Assembly (NCBI GenBank): GCA_050741915.1
Contig: JBOGEX010000088.1
Location: 1 to 27,939 of the forward strand
Length of the DNA: 27,939 nt
Direction of reading: 5' to 3'
Source: JACCTH01 sp050741915
Lineage (GTDB): Bacteria > Actinomycetota > Acidimicrobiia > Spongiisociales > ZC4RG35
Shown: positions 7,024 through 14,461 of the stretch, piece after piece
Layout of the letters: every line of letters starts with the position of its first letter
Position numbering within the stretch: the stretch's first letter is position 1
Notes under the pieces: model-generated
Seen by the model: only the letters and a program-made list of their open reading frames with translations
Database searches by the model: none
What the model was told of the DNA's origin: nothing
Made by a program: the position numbers and the translations under genes

Positions 7024-7869
7024 CTACCCGGTGATGTCCGGAGCGATCGGCTGGCCGGAGTCACGTTCGGCGACGGCGCTGTCGAATCCGACTTCTTCGG
7101 ATCGGCGCTTGAACCACAGGCCCTCGGGGGTGTGCCGGGCGATGCCGTCGAAAAGGGTGGCAAGTTGCTGGGTGGATGCCAGACCCATGCTCTCCAGGGC
7201 ATGGTTGATCATCAACTTGTGCATCATCAACTGATTGCGGGGGACTCCGGCGATCCGATCCGCCAGGGCAGCCACGGCGGCGTCGAGTTCCGGCTCAGGG
7301 ACCGCTTGCAGGATCAGACCGATCCGGGTGGCTTCGCGGCCGTCGATCAGATCGCCGGTGAAGAGCATCCGCTTGGCCTGCTCGGCTCCCACTCGATAGA
7401 CCCACATGGCGGTGGTTGGACAGCCCCAAACCCGGGCCGGGGGATAGCCGATGCGGGCATCCTCTGCCATCACCACCAGGTCACAGGCCAGAGCGATGTC
7501 GCTGCCGCCGGCCACGGCGTAACCCCGCACCTTGGCGATGGTCGGTTTATGGCACCGCCATAACGACATGAAGTGGGCGGTGTTGGCTGACATCATGGCG
7601 TAGTCGATCATCGGGTCCCATGGCATCGGCTGGCTGTAGGGAGCATCCGCCTGTTCGGCGAACTCTTTCAGGTCGTATCCCGAACAAAAGGCCCGTCCGG
7701 CGCCGGTAATCACCACCACGTGAACCGCCGGGTCCGTCTCCGCCCCGTTTACCGCGGCGGCGATCTCGCCGGGCATTCCCAGGTCGATGGCGTTGAGGCG
7801 TTGGGGCCGGTTGAGGGTGATGGTCGCCACCCGCCCAGCGGTGTCGTACTCGATGCTGCGGAACTCCAT
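7024..7869 (-). CDS. Enoyl-CoA hydratase/isomerase (crotonase) family protein
   Basis: A 281-residue crotonase-fold protein. The first oxyanion-hole segment is AFCSGYDLKEF (about residues 60-70), and the second is VRGYAVAGGSDIALACDL (about 114-131); LNRPQRLNAID near the N-terminus is the usual family start. In canonical hydratases the two catalytic Glu fall after the second segment; here the region ARIGYPPARVWGCPTTAMW does not present an obvious Glu pair, so hydratase activity is uncertain and another crotonase reaction (isomerase, hydrolase, dehalogenase-like) is possible. An AGGAGGG ribosome-binding site sits just before ATG 7869. The gene stands alone; the tandem repeats lie immediately beyond its 3' end. 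Confidence 0.88.
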   Translation of the reverse strand: MEFRSIEYDTAGRVATITLNRPQRLNAIDLGMPGEIAAAVNGAETDPAVHVVVITGAGRAFCSGYDLKEFAEQADAPYSQPMPWDPMIDYAMMSANTAHFMSLWRCHKPTIAKVRGYAVAGGSDIALACDLVVMAEDARIGYPPARVWGCPTTAMWVYRVGAEQAKRMLFTGDLIDGREATRIGLILQAVPEPELDAAVAALADRIAGVPRNQLMMHKLMINHALESMGLASTQQLATLFDGIARHTPEGLWFKRRSEEVGFDSAVAERDSGQPIAPDITG

Positions 7870-7978
7870 CAGCCCTCCTAACGGCGGTCCGGCGCAGTCT
7901 CCCAGAACTGCGAAGGAGCCGGAAGCACCGACAGGTGGATAAGGCTGTCGATAGGGGAGACCGCCCGTCGCGACACCG

Positions 7979-8266
7979 TCAGTTGCGGTGGCGGGTTTGG
8001 AAGGTGACCGTGATTCTATCTCCGACGTCGATGCGGTTGGTCTTGCGGACCATGGCGTTCAATGCAATGAAATGGCTTCCGTCACCCTTGGGAAGAAGGG
8101 ACGTATCCCAGCTTGTCGATCCGACCGTCGCCTTGACTGGAATCAGGCCCCGATCTGCGAGATGAGAAAGCTCGTCGGAGATCCATCGGGGCACCGCGAT
8201 GTAGTACCAGCCGCCCGGTTGCAGGAAAAGCTCCACATCACCGATCACCTGGTATGGATTGCTCAT
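7979..8266 (-). CDS. DUF1905 domain protein
   Basis: A 95-residue protein covering essentially one DUF1905 domain: GGWYYIAVPRWISDELSHL near the N-terminus, then GLIPVKATVGSTSWDTSLLP, GDGSHFIALNAMVRK and GDRITVTFQ at the C-terminus, all in the family order. DUF1905 proteins are small beta-barrel-like proteins without established biochemical function, often fused to or near YdeI-like domains. The start is uncertain: ATG 8266 begins the domain directly, and ATG 8311 would add 15 residues; neither has a good ribosome-binding site. An upstream extension to 8374 is open but does not look like protein. The promoter side borders an IS21 remnant, which may have damaged the original control region. Confidence 0.8.
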   Translation of the reverse strand: MSNPYQVIGDVELFLQPGGWYYIAVPRWISDELSHLADRGLIPVKATVGSTSWDTSLLPKGDGSHFIALNAMVRKTNRIDVGDRITVTFQTRHRN

Positions 8267-8365
8267 CTGCGCCAGCGGGTCTGCGATCCGATCCCTCTGT
8301 TCCCATACCATTTTACAACGCGTTGAGCATCTCCAAGAGCCCACAGAGGGACAACAGTGTCGCCA

Positions 8366-8575
8366 ACGGCTCAATACTGACCCCTTGTCAACGGTTCACT
8401 TCTGACCCCCTCTCTCGGATATCCCTTGGAAGGAGAGATCCGTCGGCTGTTGTCGGAGTGGCCGCGAATGCCGGCGACGGTGATCGCCAAACGTATCGGC
8501 TGGCGTCGTGGACTGCCCTCATCGTTCTCAAGTGGCAACACCTGCACTGAGCGGATCGTGCCACCCCGCTACTAG
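8366..8575 (+). mobile_element. IS21-family insertion sequence remnant with istA transposase fragment
   Basis: A frame from TTG 8426 to TAG 8573-8575 reads EGEIRRLLSEWPRMPATVIA then KRIGWRRGL, which matches the internal EWPxMPATVIAERIGW region of IS21 IstA transposases. After RRGL the ancestral frame appears to shift (VLK is read in another frame), returning near ERIVPPRY, so the gene is both truncated and frameshifted. Immediately upstream are two CTGACCCC elements (8377-8384, 8402-8409; 25-bp period) in a context like the terminal repeats of such elements. Terminal sequence sits directly against mid-gene sequence, so the start of istA and all of istB have been deleted. Family assignment is from recall of the motif. 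Confidence 0.75.
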
Positions 8576-8751
8576 GAAAAACCAGGCACCGCTCCTGGCT
8601 TCTGCCCGAAGGTTCCGCTAAATGTGCCCTGCGGACTCCGGCAGGCGAGGTCGGGCTCAAGCGTCAAGGCTCGGTTGCTAAGTTCCCGATCGAGGTGCGC
8701 GGGTTTCATCCAACGTGATCGAGCCCGGGAAACGCAATTTGGAGGAGTCCC

Positions 8752-9068
8752 ATGAAGACCGAGCACAGCCGTAAGTCGATAAACAATGCGATCGCCTATA
8801 TAGACGAGTCGGGTTACCGGTCCGGGTGGGGCGAGAGTTGTCTCCGACATGCCCAAGGTGTTGGGACGAGAAGGCTCCGCACCGTCACCTGGCTGGCTAC
8901 TCCGTGCCGGCTGGTCCGCTCCCCACGAGCATTCGGGTGCAGATTGCCGCCGACTGGGTGTCCTCGGAGAAACTTCGCGAGATCGTCGAGTGGGCCGATC
9001 ATCATTTACTGGTCTCCGACGCTTTGAAGCGCGCCGTACCTAAAACCGTTGTGATTGAGGTCAATTGA
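8752..9068 (+). pseudogene. Frameshifted small gene remnant with OsmC-like C-terminus
   Basis: A strong ribosome-binding site (GGAGGAG, about 8741-8747) precedes ATG 8752, but that frame loses protein character after about 35 codons. From about 8826 another frame reads GPLPTSIRVQIAADWVSSEK then LREIVEWADHH and VSDALKRAVPKTVVIEVN, ending at TGA 9066-9068. The last ~45 residues resemble the C-terminus of OsmC/Ohr-like proteins (LxEIVEWADxHSPVSDALxRAVP), but the Cys expected in the core is not found. The simplest reading is a small OsmC-like gene broken by a frameshift and internal deletion. A real 80-aa protein starting at GTG 8826 cannot be excluded. Confidence 0.45.
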
Positions 9069-9136
9069 ATCGAGTGCTCGTTAATGCCAGCGCCAATCCT
9101 GATGAGCTGCGCGATGGCATAGCTTCGTTCAAGTGA
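9065..9136 (+). CDS. Possible 23-codon coupled small ORF
   Basis: TTG 9065 overlaps the TGA of the preceding frame (9066-9068) and follows GAGG at 9057-9060. The 23 codons end in a TGA at 9134-9136 that overlaps the GTG start of the 552-aa gene. The peptide (NRVLVNASANPDELRDGIAS in the middle) matches nothing recognised. The stop/start chain suggests translational coupling or a leader peptide rather than an independent protein. Support is positional only. Confidence 0.25.
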   Translation: MNRVLVNASANPDELRDGIASFK

Positions 9137-10791
9137 CGTCACCCGCACCAGCTGCGCTCCTGGCACGGCTCGAGAGGACGCGGCTCAGCTACGGCCCGGG
9201 CTGGCCGGAAAAAAAGATTGATCACCTCAGCCAGCTCAGCCAAGCCCGTTTGAGAACCGCCGCCCAGGTGTTGCGCCTGCACGAACATCTTTGCTTCATG
9301 AGGGCTTATCCCGACGACGTCGACGTCTTGGCCAAGACAGAGAAGCTTCTGGCGAGGTTTGCCCGCCGCGCTGACTTGGTTTCACGTAAAGACCAGCTGG
9401 TCGACTCCGGCATTGCCGGTACCGACATCCATTATCGGTTCTTTTGGCCGACGGCACAATGGCTGACGGACCGCTGGCCCGATCGGCTTGTCATCGATTG
9501 GGATGAGGTCGAGGATCCGGTGCCGTTGTCGGCCGCCTTGACGGTCCTGGTGACACCCGTCGAGGCCCAGTGGTTGCGGGTGCTGAAGCCATCCCCGAAC
9601 ACGGCATTGGCTCGTTTGGCAGGAAACGCCACCGACGCCACTTTCTTCGTGCGGGCGGTTGAGTCGATGCCAGGAGACGACTTCACTCGGGAAGCGTTTT
9701 ACGACTCGATTGGATTGCCTCTCATCCTCAAGGCGAGTCGAGAGACGCCTTCTCGAACGATGGCCCACTATCCCGTGGCCAAGGTCTACTTCCGGAGGAC
9801 CGCGCCAAGCGCCACCCGCCCCGATCTGCGGACCGAGCTCGATCGCCCGCCATGCTCGGTGCGGGAGGTCTCGTGGCAAGAAGGGTCGACCTTGATCGAT
9901 CTGGCCCGTGCGGCCATGGTCACCAGGGGCCGCGACCTTGATGCCTTTGCCTATGGGGATCCGGGCGATGTCCGACTCATCGACGACGGAGACGGGTTGG
10001 CATGGGCGATGATCGGCATCGTCCCGGAACGACGACCGATTCTGCGCGCCGCCTATGGCTACCTGATCCTGCGAAACGGCGTCCCGGTCGGCTATGTCCA
10101 GTCGGACACTCTTTGGCGATGCGTCGACCTCGCCTTCAATACCTTCGCCGCGTTTCGGGGAATAGAGGCAGCCGTGGTCCTCGGGCGGACCATGGCAATG
10201 CTGCGCCATGTCTTCGATGCGACATCGTTTACGCTCGAGCCCTACCAGTTGGGCGACGGCAATGAAGAGGCCCTGGCCTCAGGAGCTTGGTGGTTCTACT
10301 ACAAGCTCGGGTTCCGACCCCGCAACCCGCGTGTCCGCACACTCGTGAAGGCGGAACTAGAGCGGATGAATCACAGATCTGGACATCGTTCTAGTGCGGC
10401 CACTCTGGCCGAGCTGGCGAAGGATTATCTCTACTTCGAATGGTCCGGTGTCCGAGCACCTCGTTGGGCACGTGTCGCCGCCCTGGGGTCCGAGGTTGCT
10501 AAACGCCATCAGCGGCAAACGCCCGGGCAGGGCGGGGGTGCTCCGCATCCGCTGGCGAAGGTTGCAAGCGGAGACCTGCGTCAAGCTACCCCGGTTGAGC
10601 TTCGCGCCTGGGAAAACTGGGCGCCAATCGTTGCCCTGATGCCGGGCCTTGAGCTGTGGACCGATGATGAGAAGCTCGACCTGGTGAAGATCATCCTCGC
10701 CAAAGGCGGTCCCCGCGACACCGATTATCTCCGGCTCTTCGATCGCCATCTCAAGCTGAGTGATGCCCTGCGCAGGCAAACGAGAACGTGA
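9133..10791 (+). CDS. Conserved hypothetical protein, 552 aa, with GNAT-like segment
   Basis: I do not recognise a characterised function. The sequence is protein-like throughout, without signal peptide or membrane helices, so cytosolic. Residues about 275-395 look like an acyltransferase (GNAT) fold: a strand-rich stretch ending YGYLILRNGVPVGYVQSDTL, a helix around RGIEAAVVLGRTMAMLRHVF, and GDGNEEALASGAWWFYYKLG then FRPRNP, where GNATs have N-x-x-A-x-x-x-Y-x-x-x-GF. The N-terminal ~270 residues (LHEHLCFMRAYPDD, DSGIAGTDIHYRFFWPTAQW) match no named domain. Similar long uncharacterised proteins are recalled from Acidobacteria and Myxococcota, which would hint at transfer, but this was not checked. 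GTG 9133 overlaps a 23-codon ORF. It converges on the S8 peptidase with 47 bp between. Confidence 0.8.
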   Translation: MTSPAPAALLARLERTRLSYGPGWPEKKIDHLSQLSQARLRTAAQVLRLHEHLCFMRAYPDDVDVLAKTEKLLARFARRADLVSRKDQLVDSGIAGTDIHYRFFWPTAQWLTDRWPDRLVIDWDEVEDPVPLSAALTVLVTPVEAQWLRVLKPSPNTALARLAGNATDATFFVRAVESMPGDDFTREAFYDSIGLPLILKASRETPSRTMAHYPVAKVYFRRTAPSATRPDLRTELDRPPCSVREVSWQEGSTLIDLARAAMVTRGRDLDAFAYGDPGDVRLIDDGDGLAWAMIGIVPERRPILRAAYGYLILRNGVPVGYVQSDTLWRCVDLAFNTFAAFRGIEAAVVLGRTMAMLRHVFDATSFTLEPYQLGDGNEEALASGAWWFYYKLGFRPRNPRVRTLVKAELERMNHRSGHRSSAATLAELAKDYLYFEWSGVRAPRWARVAALGSEVAKRHQRQTPGQGGGAPHPLAKVASGDLRQATPVELRAWENWAPIVALMPGLELWTDDEKLDLVKIILAKGGPRDTDYLRLFDRHLKLSDALRRQTRT

Positions 10792-10838
10792 TGTGGCCGG
10801 GGGCCCGATCGTCGTCACTCCAAAGCTTTGGAAAGCGT

Positions 10839-13109
10839 CTAATTACCTCCATCGTCATCGAGGGAGGAGACGATCTCGGGAACTCGAGACGGGTTGACTC
10901 GACTGAGGGTGATCAAGTCCAAGAGCCCGCCGGTCACTGTCCACGCAATTCCAAACCAGGTCCAATCGGTTCCAGACCACCGTCTAATCCGGATCTCGTA
11001 TACCCCGCCCGGGGACCCCTCGAATTCGGCGATCTCGAAACTGTTATCCCACGAGCCTGCGTACCCGACCTGATTGCCCGACTGGTCGAAGACCTTGAGG
11101 TCCAAGTCGACGGTGAGGCGGCTGGAGAGAGGCAGCTCGATCCCGAGAACGGGGATTTCGAGCGCGGTCACTTTCGAGTCCCAAGCGAGTGCCACCTTTA
11201 CATGACGCGGTCCCAACCTTGGAAACGAGGGAACCTGCACTCGATAGCTGAAGGTCGAGAGTTTGTTGGAGTCGAAATCAGCCGAAGTTATTTTGCCAAC
11301 ATCCCATCCGCGGCGGCTGGGCGACGTATTGCGAGGCTTTCGTTGCTGGGCAATCCGATGACTCTCGAGAGCATTGACTGCCCCGGTGCCATCGGCGGCA
11401 TCATCAGCGTCGACCACATCCTGCCACCAGGTGTCATTGACGATGTTGCGAGTGGCTCCAGCCATCAATATGGCTCGACAACCTTCTGGCCACGATTTCA
11501 ATGTGGAATCTGCGTCCTGGAGCAAAGCGGCGATGCCAGCCACTGCCGGCGAAGCCTGGCTGGTTCCAGTCATTGTGATCCCGTCTGCCTCGACCCCGGT
11601 GCCGTTGGCGGAGATCTCAGGCAGCTCTCGGTCGCCGTGGGTCGAGTCAGGATTGCGAAACACCGAGCTTGAATCCATCGCAGTGGCAGCGTCGTTGTGA
11701 TTGCCCACCGCCAGGCTGTTGAAGCCCTTGTGGTTGACAAACTCGGAGCTCGGGGGGTCGATGTCGTCCGCATCTCCTTCCCAATAGTTTCCTGCTGCCT
11801 GGCAGATGGTCGGGTAGGGCCAGCGCAAAATAAGCCAGTCCTTGTATACGTCGTCGAATGAGAGGCCACCGCTGCCCGGCTCCGATGACCGGTGGAAGCT
11901 CTGGTTGATCACCGTGCAACTCCGGTCGCGGACTGCCCATCGCAAGGCGGCAAGATCCTTCGAGTTGGCCGAGTAGAGCAAGCTGTCGGGCGCATGACCC
12001 TGGGGCTCCCCGTCCTCGACATTCTTGATGATGGCGTGGACGTTCTGTGAATGGTTAGAGGTCGAGGGGCTGGTTGTATACACGTCTTCGATATCGAGGT
12101 CGGTGGTATTGGTGGGTCCGTTCTCCCAGACGGCCACTCTGACTCCCGATCCGTCAACTCCCAAGCTATGAACGTCGTTGCTGTTGGCGATAGCAATCGA
12201 GTCTCCGAGGTCGTCGATACCGTCGGGCTCGTAGAGGAATACGCGGGCTACCTCGGCCGACTTCGCCAGACGCCGGATTTGGTCGGCCTTCATTCGGGCG
12301 TAAACCACCGGCGCTGCTTCATCAGGTTGGACCTCTTTGGCTCCGGATTCCTTGAGCAATTCCGCCAAGCGGCGGGCGGCAAGCGCTGCCCCTCTGAGTT
12401 GCTCGATGACTTCGGCGGGGGGCCTTTCGGGATCTCGGATTCGATCCTTGATATCGGGATCGAGATCTCCCCCTTCCTTGCTCCAAACCGCCACCGGAAT
12501 CATCTCGTTCGGCTTGGCGGAAGCGAGCCGCATCCTGAGGACAGGATGAATTGGGGCTCGATCACGAGCCGCTTCTGCCGAGATCGTGACACGGGCTAAA
12601 TCAACTTTTGCTCCCGTCTCGTCGAAGGCGAGTTCCACCGGCTTGCCGTCGATGCGGCGGGTGGCCTTGATCAGTTCGACGAACCGCCCGCGGGGGGTCT
12701 CATCAAGGCGCAGGCGTTCACCTCGAGGCCGGATCCGGACGACACTTTCCACCGCCACCCCCTTCGGGACTTGGGCGGCGCTGTCGACGAAGACGAAGGG
12801 GATCTCGACTCCATCGAATAGCTCAGCACCTTGCTTGGTGATCAAAGGCCCAACCGAGAACATATGGCGGCCCGGCTTGAGGTCGTTGGGCGGCGTCCAG
12901 GTGATGACCGTCTGCTCGCGGTTGAGTTTGGTGCCTCCACCGGTTCCGATCACGCCAACTGCGCGTTGGGCCATTTCGGGATCGAGAGCTTCACTCGCCT
13001 CTATTCGAATTGAGGACTTAGGAAAAAGTATCTCGTCGCGTTGAATTCCGGCTATCTGGACTATCCCCAGTGACGTTGCTTTGGTTTGCGGTGCACGTAC
13101 GGTTGTCAT
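10839..13109 (-). CDS. S8 (subtilisin-like) family peptidase, 756 aa, Asp-to-Glu at the catalytic position
   Basis: Catalytic elements occur in S8 order: VRVAVWENG with Glu329 where DSG/DTG normally supplies Asp; HSQNVHAIIKN with His353; AAGN with the oxyanion Asn441; and GTSQASPAVAG with Ser517. The spacing fits a subtilase core of about residues 315-560. The N-terminal ~310 residues contain a beta-rich segment (SSIRIEASEALDPEMAQRAV, then a TWTPPNDLKPGRHMFSVGPL repeat-like stretch) and a propeptide-like region with LASAKPNEMIPVAVW. The C-terminal ~150 residues (VDLDLKVFDQSGNQVGYAGS) look like a proprotein-convertase/pre-peptidase jelly-roll domain. No Sec signal is visible at the N-terminus, so export or a cytosolic role is open. 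GGAG precedes ATG 13109. Confidence 0.88.
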   Translation of the reverse strand: MTTVRAPQTKATSLGIVQIAGIQRDEILFPKSSIRIEASEALDPEMAQRAVGVIGTGGGTKLNREQTVITWTPPNDLKPGRHMFSVGPLITKQGAELFDGVEIPFVFVDSAAQVPKGVAVESVVRIRPRGERLRLDETPRGRFVELIKATRRIDGKPVELAFDETGAKVDLARVTISAEAARDRAPIHPVLRMRLASAKPNEMIPVAVWSKEGGDLDPDIKDRIRDPERPPAEVIEQLRGAALAARRLAELLKESGAKEVQPDEAAPVVYARMKADQIRRLAKSAEVARVFLYEPDGIDDLGDSIAIANSNDVHSLGVDGSGVRVAVWENGPTNTTDLDIEDVYTTSPSTSNHSQNVHAIIKNVEDGEPQGHAPDSLLYSANSKDLAALRWAVRDRSCTVINQSFHRSSEPGSGGLSFDDVYKDWLILRWPYPTICQAAGNYWEGDADDIDPPSSEFVNHKGFNSLAVGNHNDAATAMDSSSVFRNPDSTHGDRELPEISANGTGVEADGITMTGTSQASPAVAGIAALLQDADSTLKSWPEGCRAILMAGATRNIVNDTWWQDVVDADDAADGTGAVNALESHRIAQQRKPRNTSPSRRGWDVGKITSADFDSNKLSTFSYRVQVPSFPRLGPRHVKVALAWDSKVTALEIPVLGIELPLSSRLTVDLDLKVFDQSGNQVGYAGSWDNSFEIAEFEGSPGGVYEIRIRRWSGTDWTWFGIAWTVTGGLLDLITLSRVNPSRVPEIVSSLDDDGGN

Positions 13110-13359
13110 CTGGATCTCCTCTCTTTGTTCGTTTCACCAACGATTTCGTAGAACCTCCGCCCGGAGCGCTAGGGAAAGTGGGCGCGCGACCAGCGACGCT
13201 CTTGGGAAACTGAGCCGTGTTCGCTCATTTCGATCCCCCGGACCGGCCTAGGCGACCAGCCCACACCAACGATCGCCTAACGCTAGGCGGCACGAGCCTG
13301 GCCTGCTTCCTAAAAGCCTCGTTCGCGTGGGGCTGAGCCAAGCAAAAAGGAGGCAGCCA
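13110..13359. other. Intergenic region upstream of the S8 peptidase
   Basis: This holds the promoter side of the S8 peptidase and the upstream side of the following small ORF and reductase. A short hairpin CGCCTA-ACGC-TAGGCG is at 13274-13289. Long reverse-strand open frames (13225-13538) have no protein-like composition or start signal. No other feature is supported. Confidence 0.4.
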
Positions 13360-13470
13360 ATGCCACTCACTCGTCGATTCGGAGGAAAGAAGCCAACGCG
13401 TCCAGGATCCTGGTTCCCGACCGCAGATCCAGCCGCACAGTCCGCGGGAGCTTTTGGTGAGGCTGAGTGA
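13360..13470 (+). CDS. Possible 36-residue small protein
   Basis: ATG 13360 follows a near-perfect ribosome-binding site (AAAAAGGAGG at about 13345-13353, 6-7 bp spacing) and runs to a TGA at 13468-13470. The peptide begins MPLTRRFGGKKPTRPGSWFP and continues TADPAAQSAGAFGEAE: a basic N-terminal half and an acidic, Ala/Gly-rich C-terminal half, without Cys or a hydrophobic helix. It ends 42 bp before the RibD-like gene and could be its first cistron or a leader. No family is recognised. The main support is the ribosome-binding site, one of the best in the window. Confidence 0.35.
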   Translation: MPLTRRFGGKKPTRPGSWFPTADPAAQSAGAFGEAE

Positions 13471-13512
13471 ATCGAGCAACACTGGCTCACCCGATTATCA
13501 GAGAGGAGAAGC

Positions 13513-14103
13513 ATGGGAAAGGTGAGTGCGGGCGCCACGATGTCGCTAGACGGCTATATAGCCGGGCCTAATGAGACCGGGTTCGACCTGCTCTTCCAGT
13601 GGTACGAAAACGGCGAGGTCGAGATTCCGTCGCCGTTAGATCCGCCCATCCGCGTTTCCAAGGCGAGCGCCGCCGTCATTAAGAAGGAGTGGGGAGACAC
13701 CGGCGCCCTGCTGGTCGGGCGCCACCTCTACGACATGACAGACGGCTGGGGTGGGAGACACCCGATGGACGTGACCACGATTGTCCTCACCCACCACTTA
13801 CCCGATGACCGGCCGGTCGCGGACGAGAACTTCGTGTTCGTCACCGACGGCATCGAGGCCGCTGTTGCCAAGGCCAGGGAGATCGCGGGCGATCGCAACG
13901 TCGGCGTCAACGGGGGAGAGATGGCGAGGCAGTGCCTAGAGGCTGGTCTCCTGGACGAGATCGGTGTCGAGCTCGTACCCGTGGTGTTGGGCTCCGGCAA
14001 GCACTTGTTCGAAGGACTTACGACTCCGGTGCAGTTCGAAGGCCCAATTTCAGTAGTCGAGGGACAAGGTGTCACCCACCTCCGCTACCGGGTCTTGAAG
14101 TGA
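13513..14103 (+). CDS. Dihydrofolate reductase / RibD C-terminal family protein
   Basis: A 196-residue protein with the RibD_C/DHFR-like fold common in actinobacteria: ATMSLDGYIAGPNETGFDLL at the N-terminus, GALLVGRHLYDMTDGWGG in the middle, an NVGVNGGEMARQCLEAGLLD segment with the nucleotide-binding GG, and IGVELVPVVLGSGKHLFEGL near the end. These are usually NADPH-dependent reductases of unknown substrate; true folate or riboflavin function is not implied by this subgroup. GAGAGGAGAAGC gives a good ribosome-binding site before ATG 13513. It is preceded by a possible 36-residue ORF. Its stop codon lies inside the first bases of a ~100-bp repeat that carries an unrelated gene end. Confidence 0.9.
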   Translation: MGKVSAGATMSLDGYIAGPNETGFDLLFQWYENGEVEIPSPLDPPIRVSKASAAVIKKEWGDTGALLVGRHLYDMTDGWGGRHPMDVTTIVLTHHLPDDRPVADENFVFVTDGIEAAVAKAREIAGDRNVGVNGGEMARQCLEAGLLDEIGVELVPVVLGSGKHLFEGLTTPVQFEGPISVVEGQGVTHLRYRVLK

Positions 14104-14197
14104 CCGGTGCAACCCCAGAGGCGTTGGAGGTGCTCAACCGGGCTCGACGTTGAGGTGGCGCGCTGGCACACGTCGCTCAAACGGGACCAGGTAGGTC
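14098..14197. repeat. Direct repeat A: remnants of two convergent gene ends (partner at 21023-21123)
   Basis: This is a diverged copy of 21023-21123 in the same orientation. Shared exact blocks include AAGTGACCGGT at the left end, CGCGCTGGC and CTCAAAC in the middle, and GTAGGTC at the right end. On the plus strand it encodes the C-terminal tail VTGATPEALEVLNRARR and a TGA at 14151-14153 (partner: VTGPTPEMLAVLDEGEPYR). On the minus strand it carries the degraded end of a VOC gene, DLPGPV and a stop at 14177-14179 (partner: DLLGPV). Nothing intact of either gene is present here; the plus-strand tail begins at the RibD-like stop. Confidence 0.75.
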
Positions 14198-14405
14198 GCC
14201 CGGCTGACCGAGTAGCCGACTGAAATGCTCGCTCGAAGATTCGTGCTCTTGGGTAGAAAGCCGCCAGGAGCACTCTTCTCAATCGTCCCATAAGTTGTCG
14301 GGAATGATTTGGAAAGCACCCAATTCGTTCAATATCCGTGCGTACCGCTGGCGTCCTACATTGGCGTGATCTGCGCGGAGACCGTGGATCGATGACCCAT
14401 GGAGG
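14198..14405. pseudogene. Degenerate continuation of the VOC-like remnant; otherwise non-coding
   Basis: On the minus strand the frame leading into the DLPGPV stop can be followed for only a few tens of bases (HFSRLLGQPGD aligns loosely with the VFIDMAGNRWD of the intact VOC gene at 21103). Beyond about 14240 I see no homology, no ribosome-binding site and no protein-like frame. The longer reverse frames here are not supported. Confidence 0.35.
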
Positions 14406-14439
14406 GAGCCCGGTGCGGATGAGAACTCGCACCGGGCTC
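14406..14439. terminator. 12-bp perfect hairpin downstream of the lipoprotein gene
   Basis: GAGCCCGGTGCG (14406-14417) and CGCACCGGGCTC (14428-14439) are exact reverse complements around a 10-nt loop. It lies 22 bp beyond the stop of the minus-strand lipoprotein gene, the right place for its terminator. No run of T follows on either strand, so it is either a non-canonical GC-rich terminator or an mRNA 3'-end stabiliser. Confidence 0.65.
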
Positions 14440-14461
14440 TATTGCTCGGAAGGCGTTATTC

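Noticed and set aside
8254..8550. 98-aa plus-strand frame
   Set aside because: It runs across the start of the DUF1905 gene into the IS21 remnant; only a few residues (VLK) have a transposase origin.
13225..13538. Minus-strand frames of 85-96 aa upstream of the S8 peptidase
   Set aside because: They have no ribosome-binding site or domain and overlap the reductase start and the candidate small ORF.
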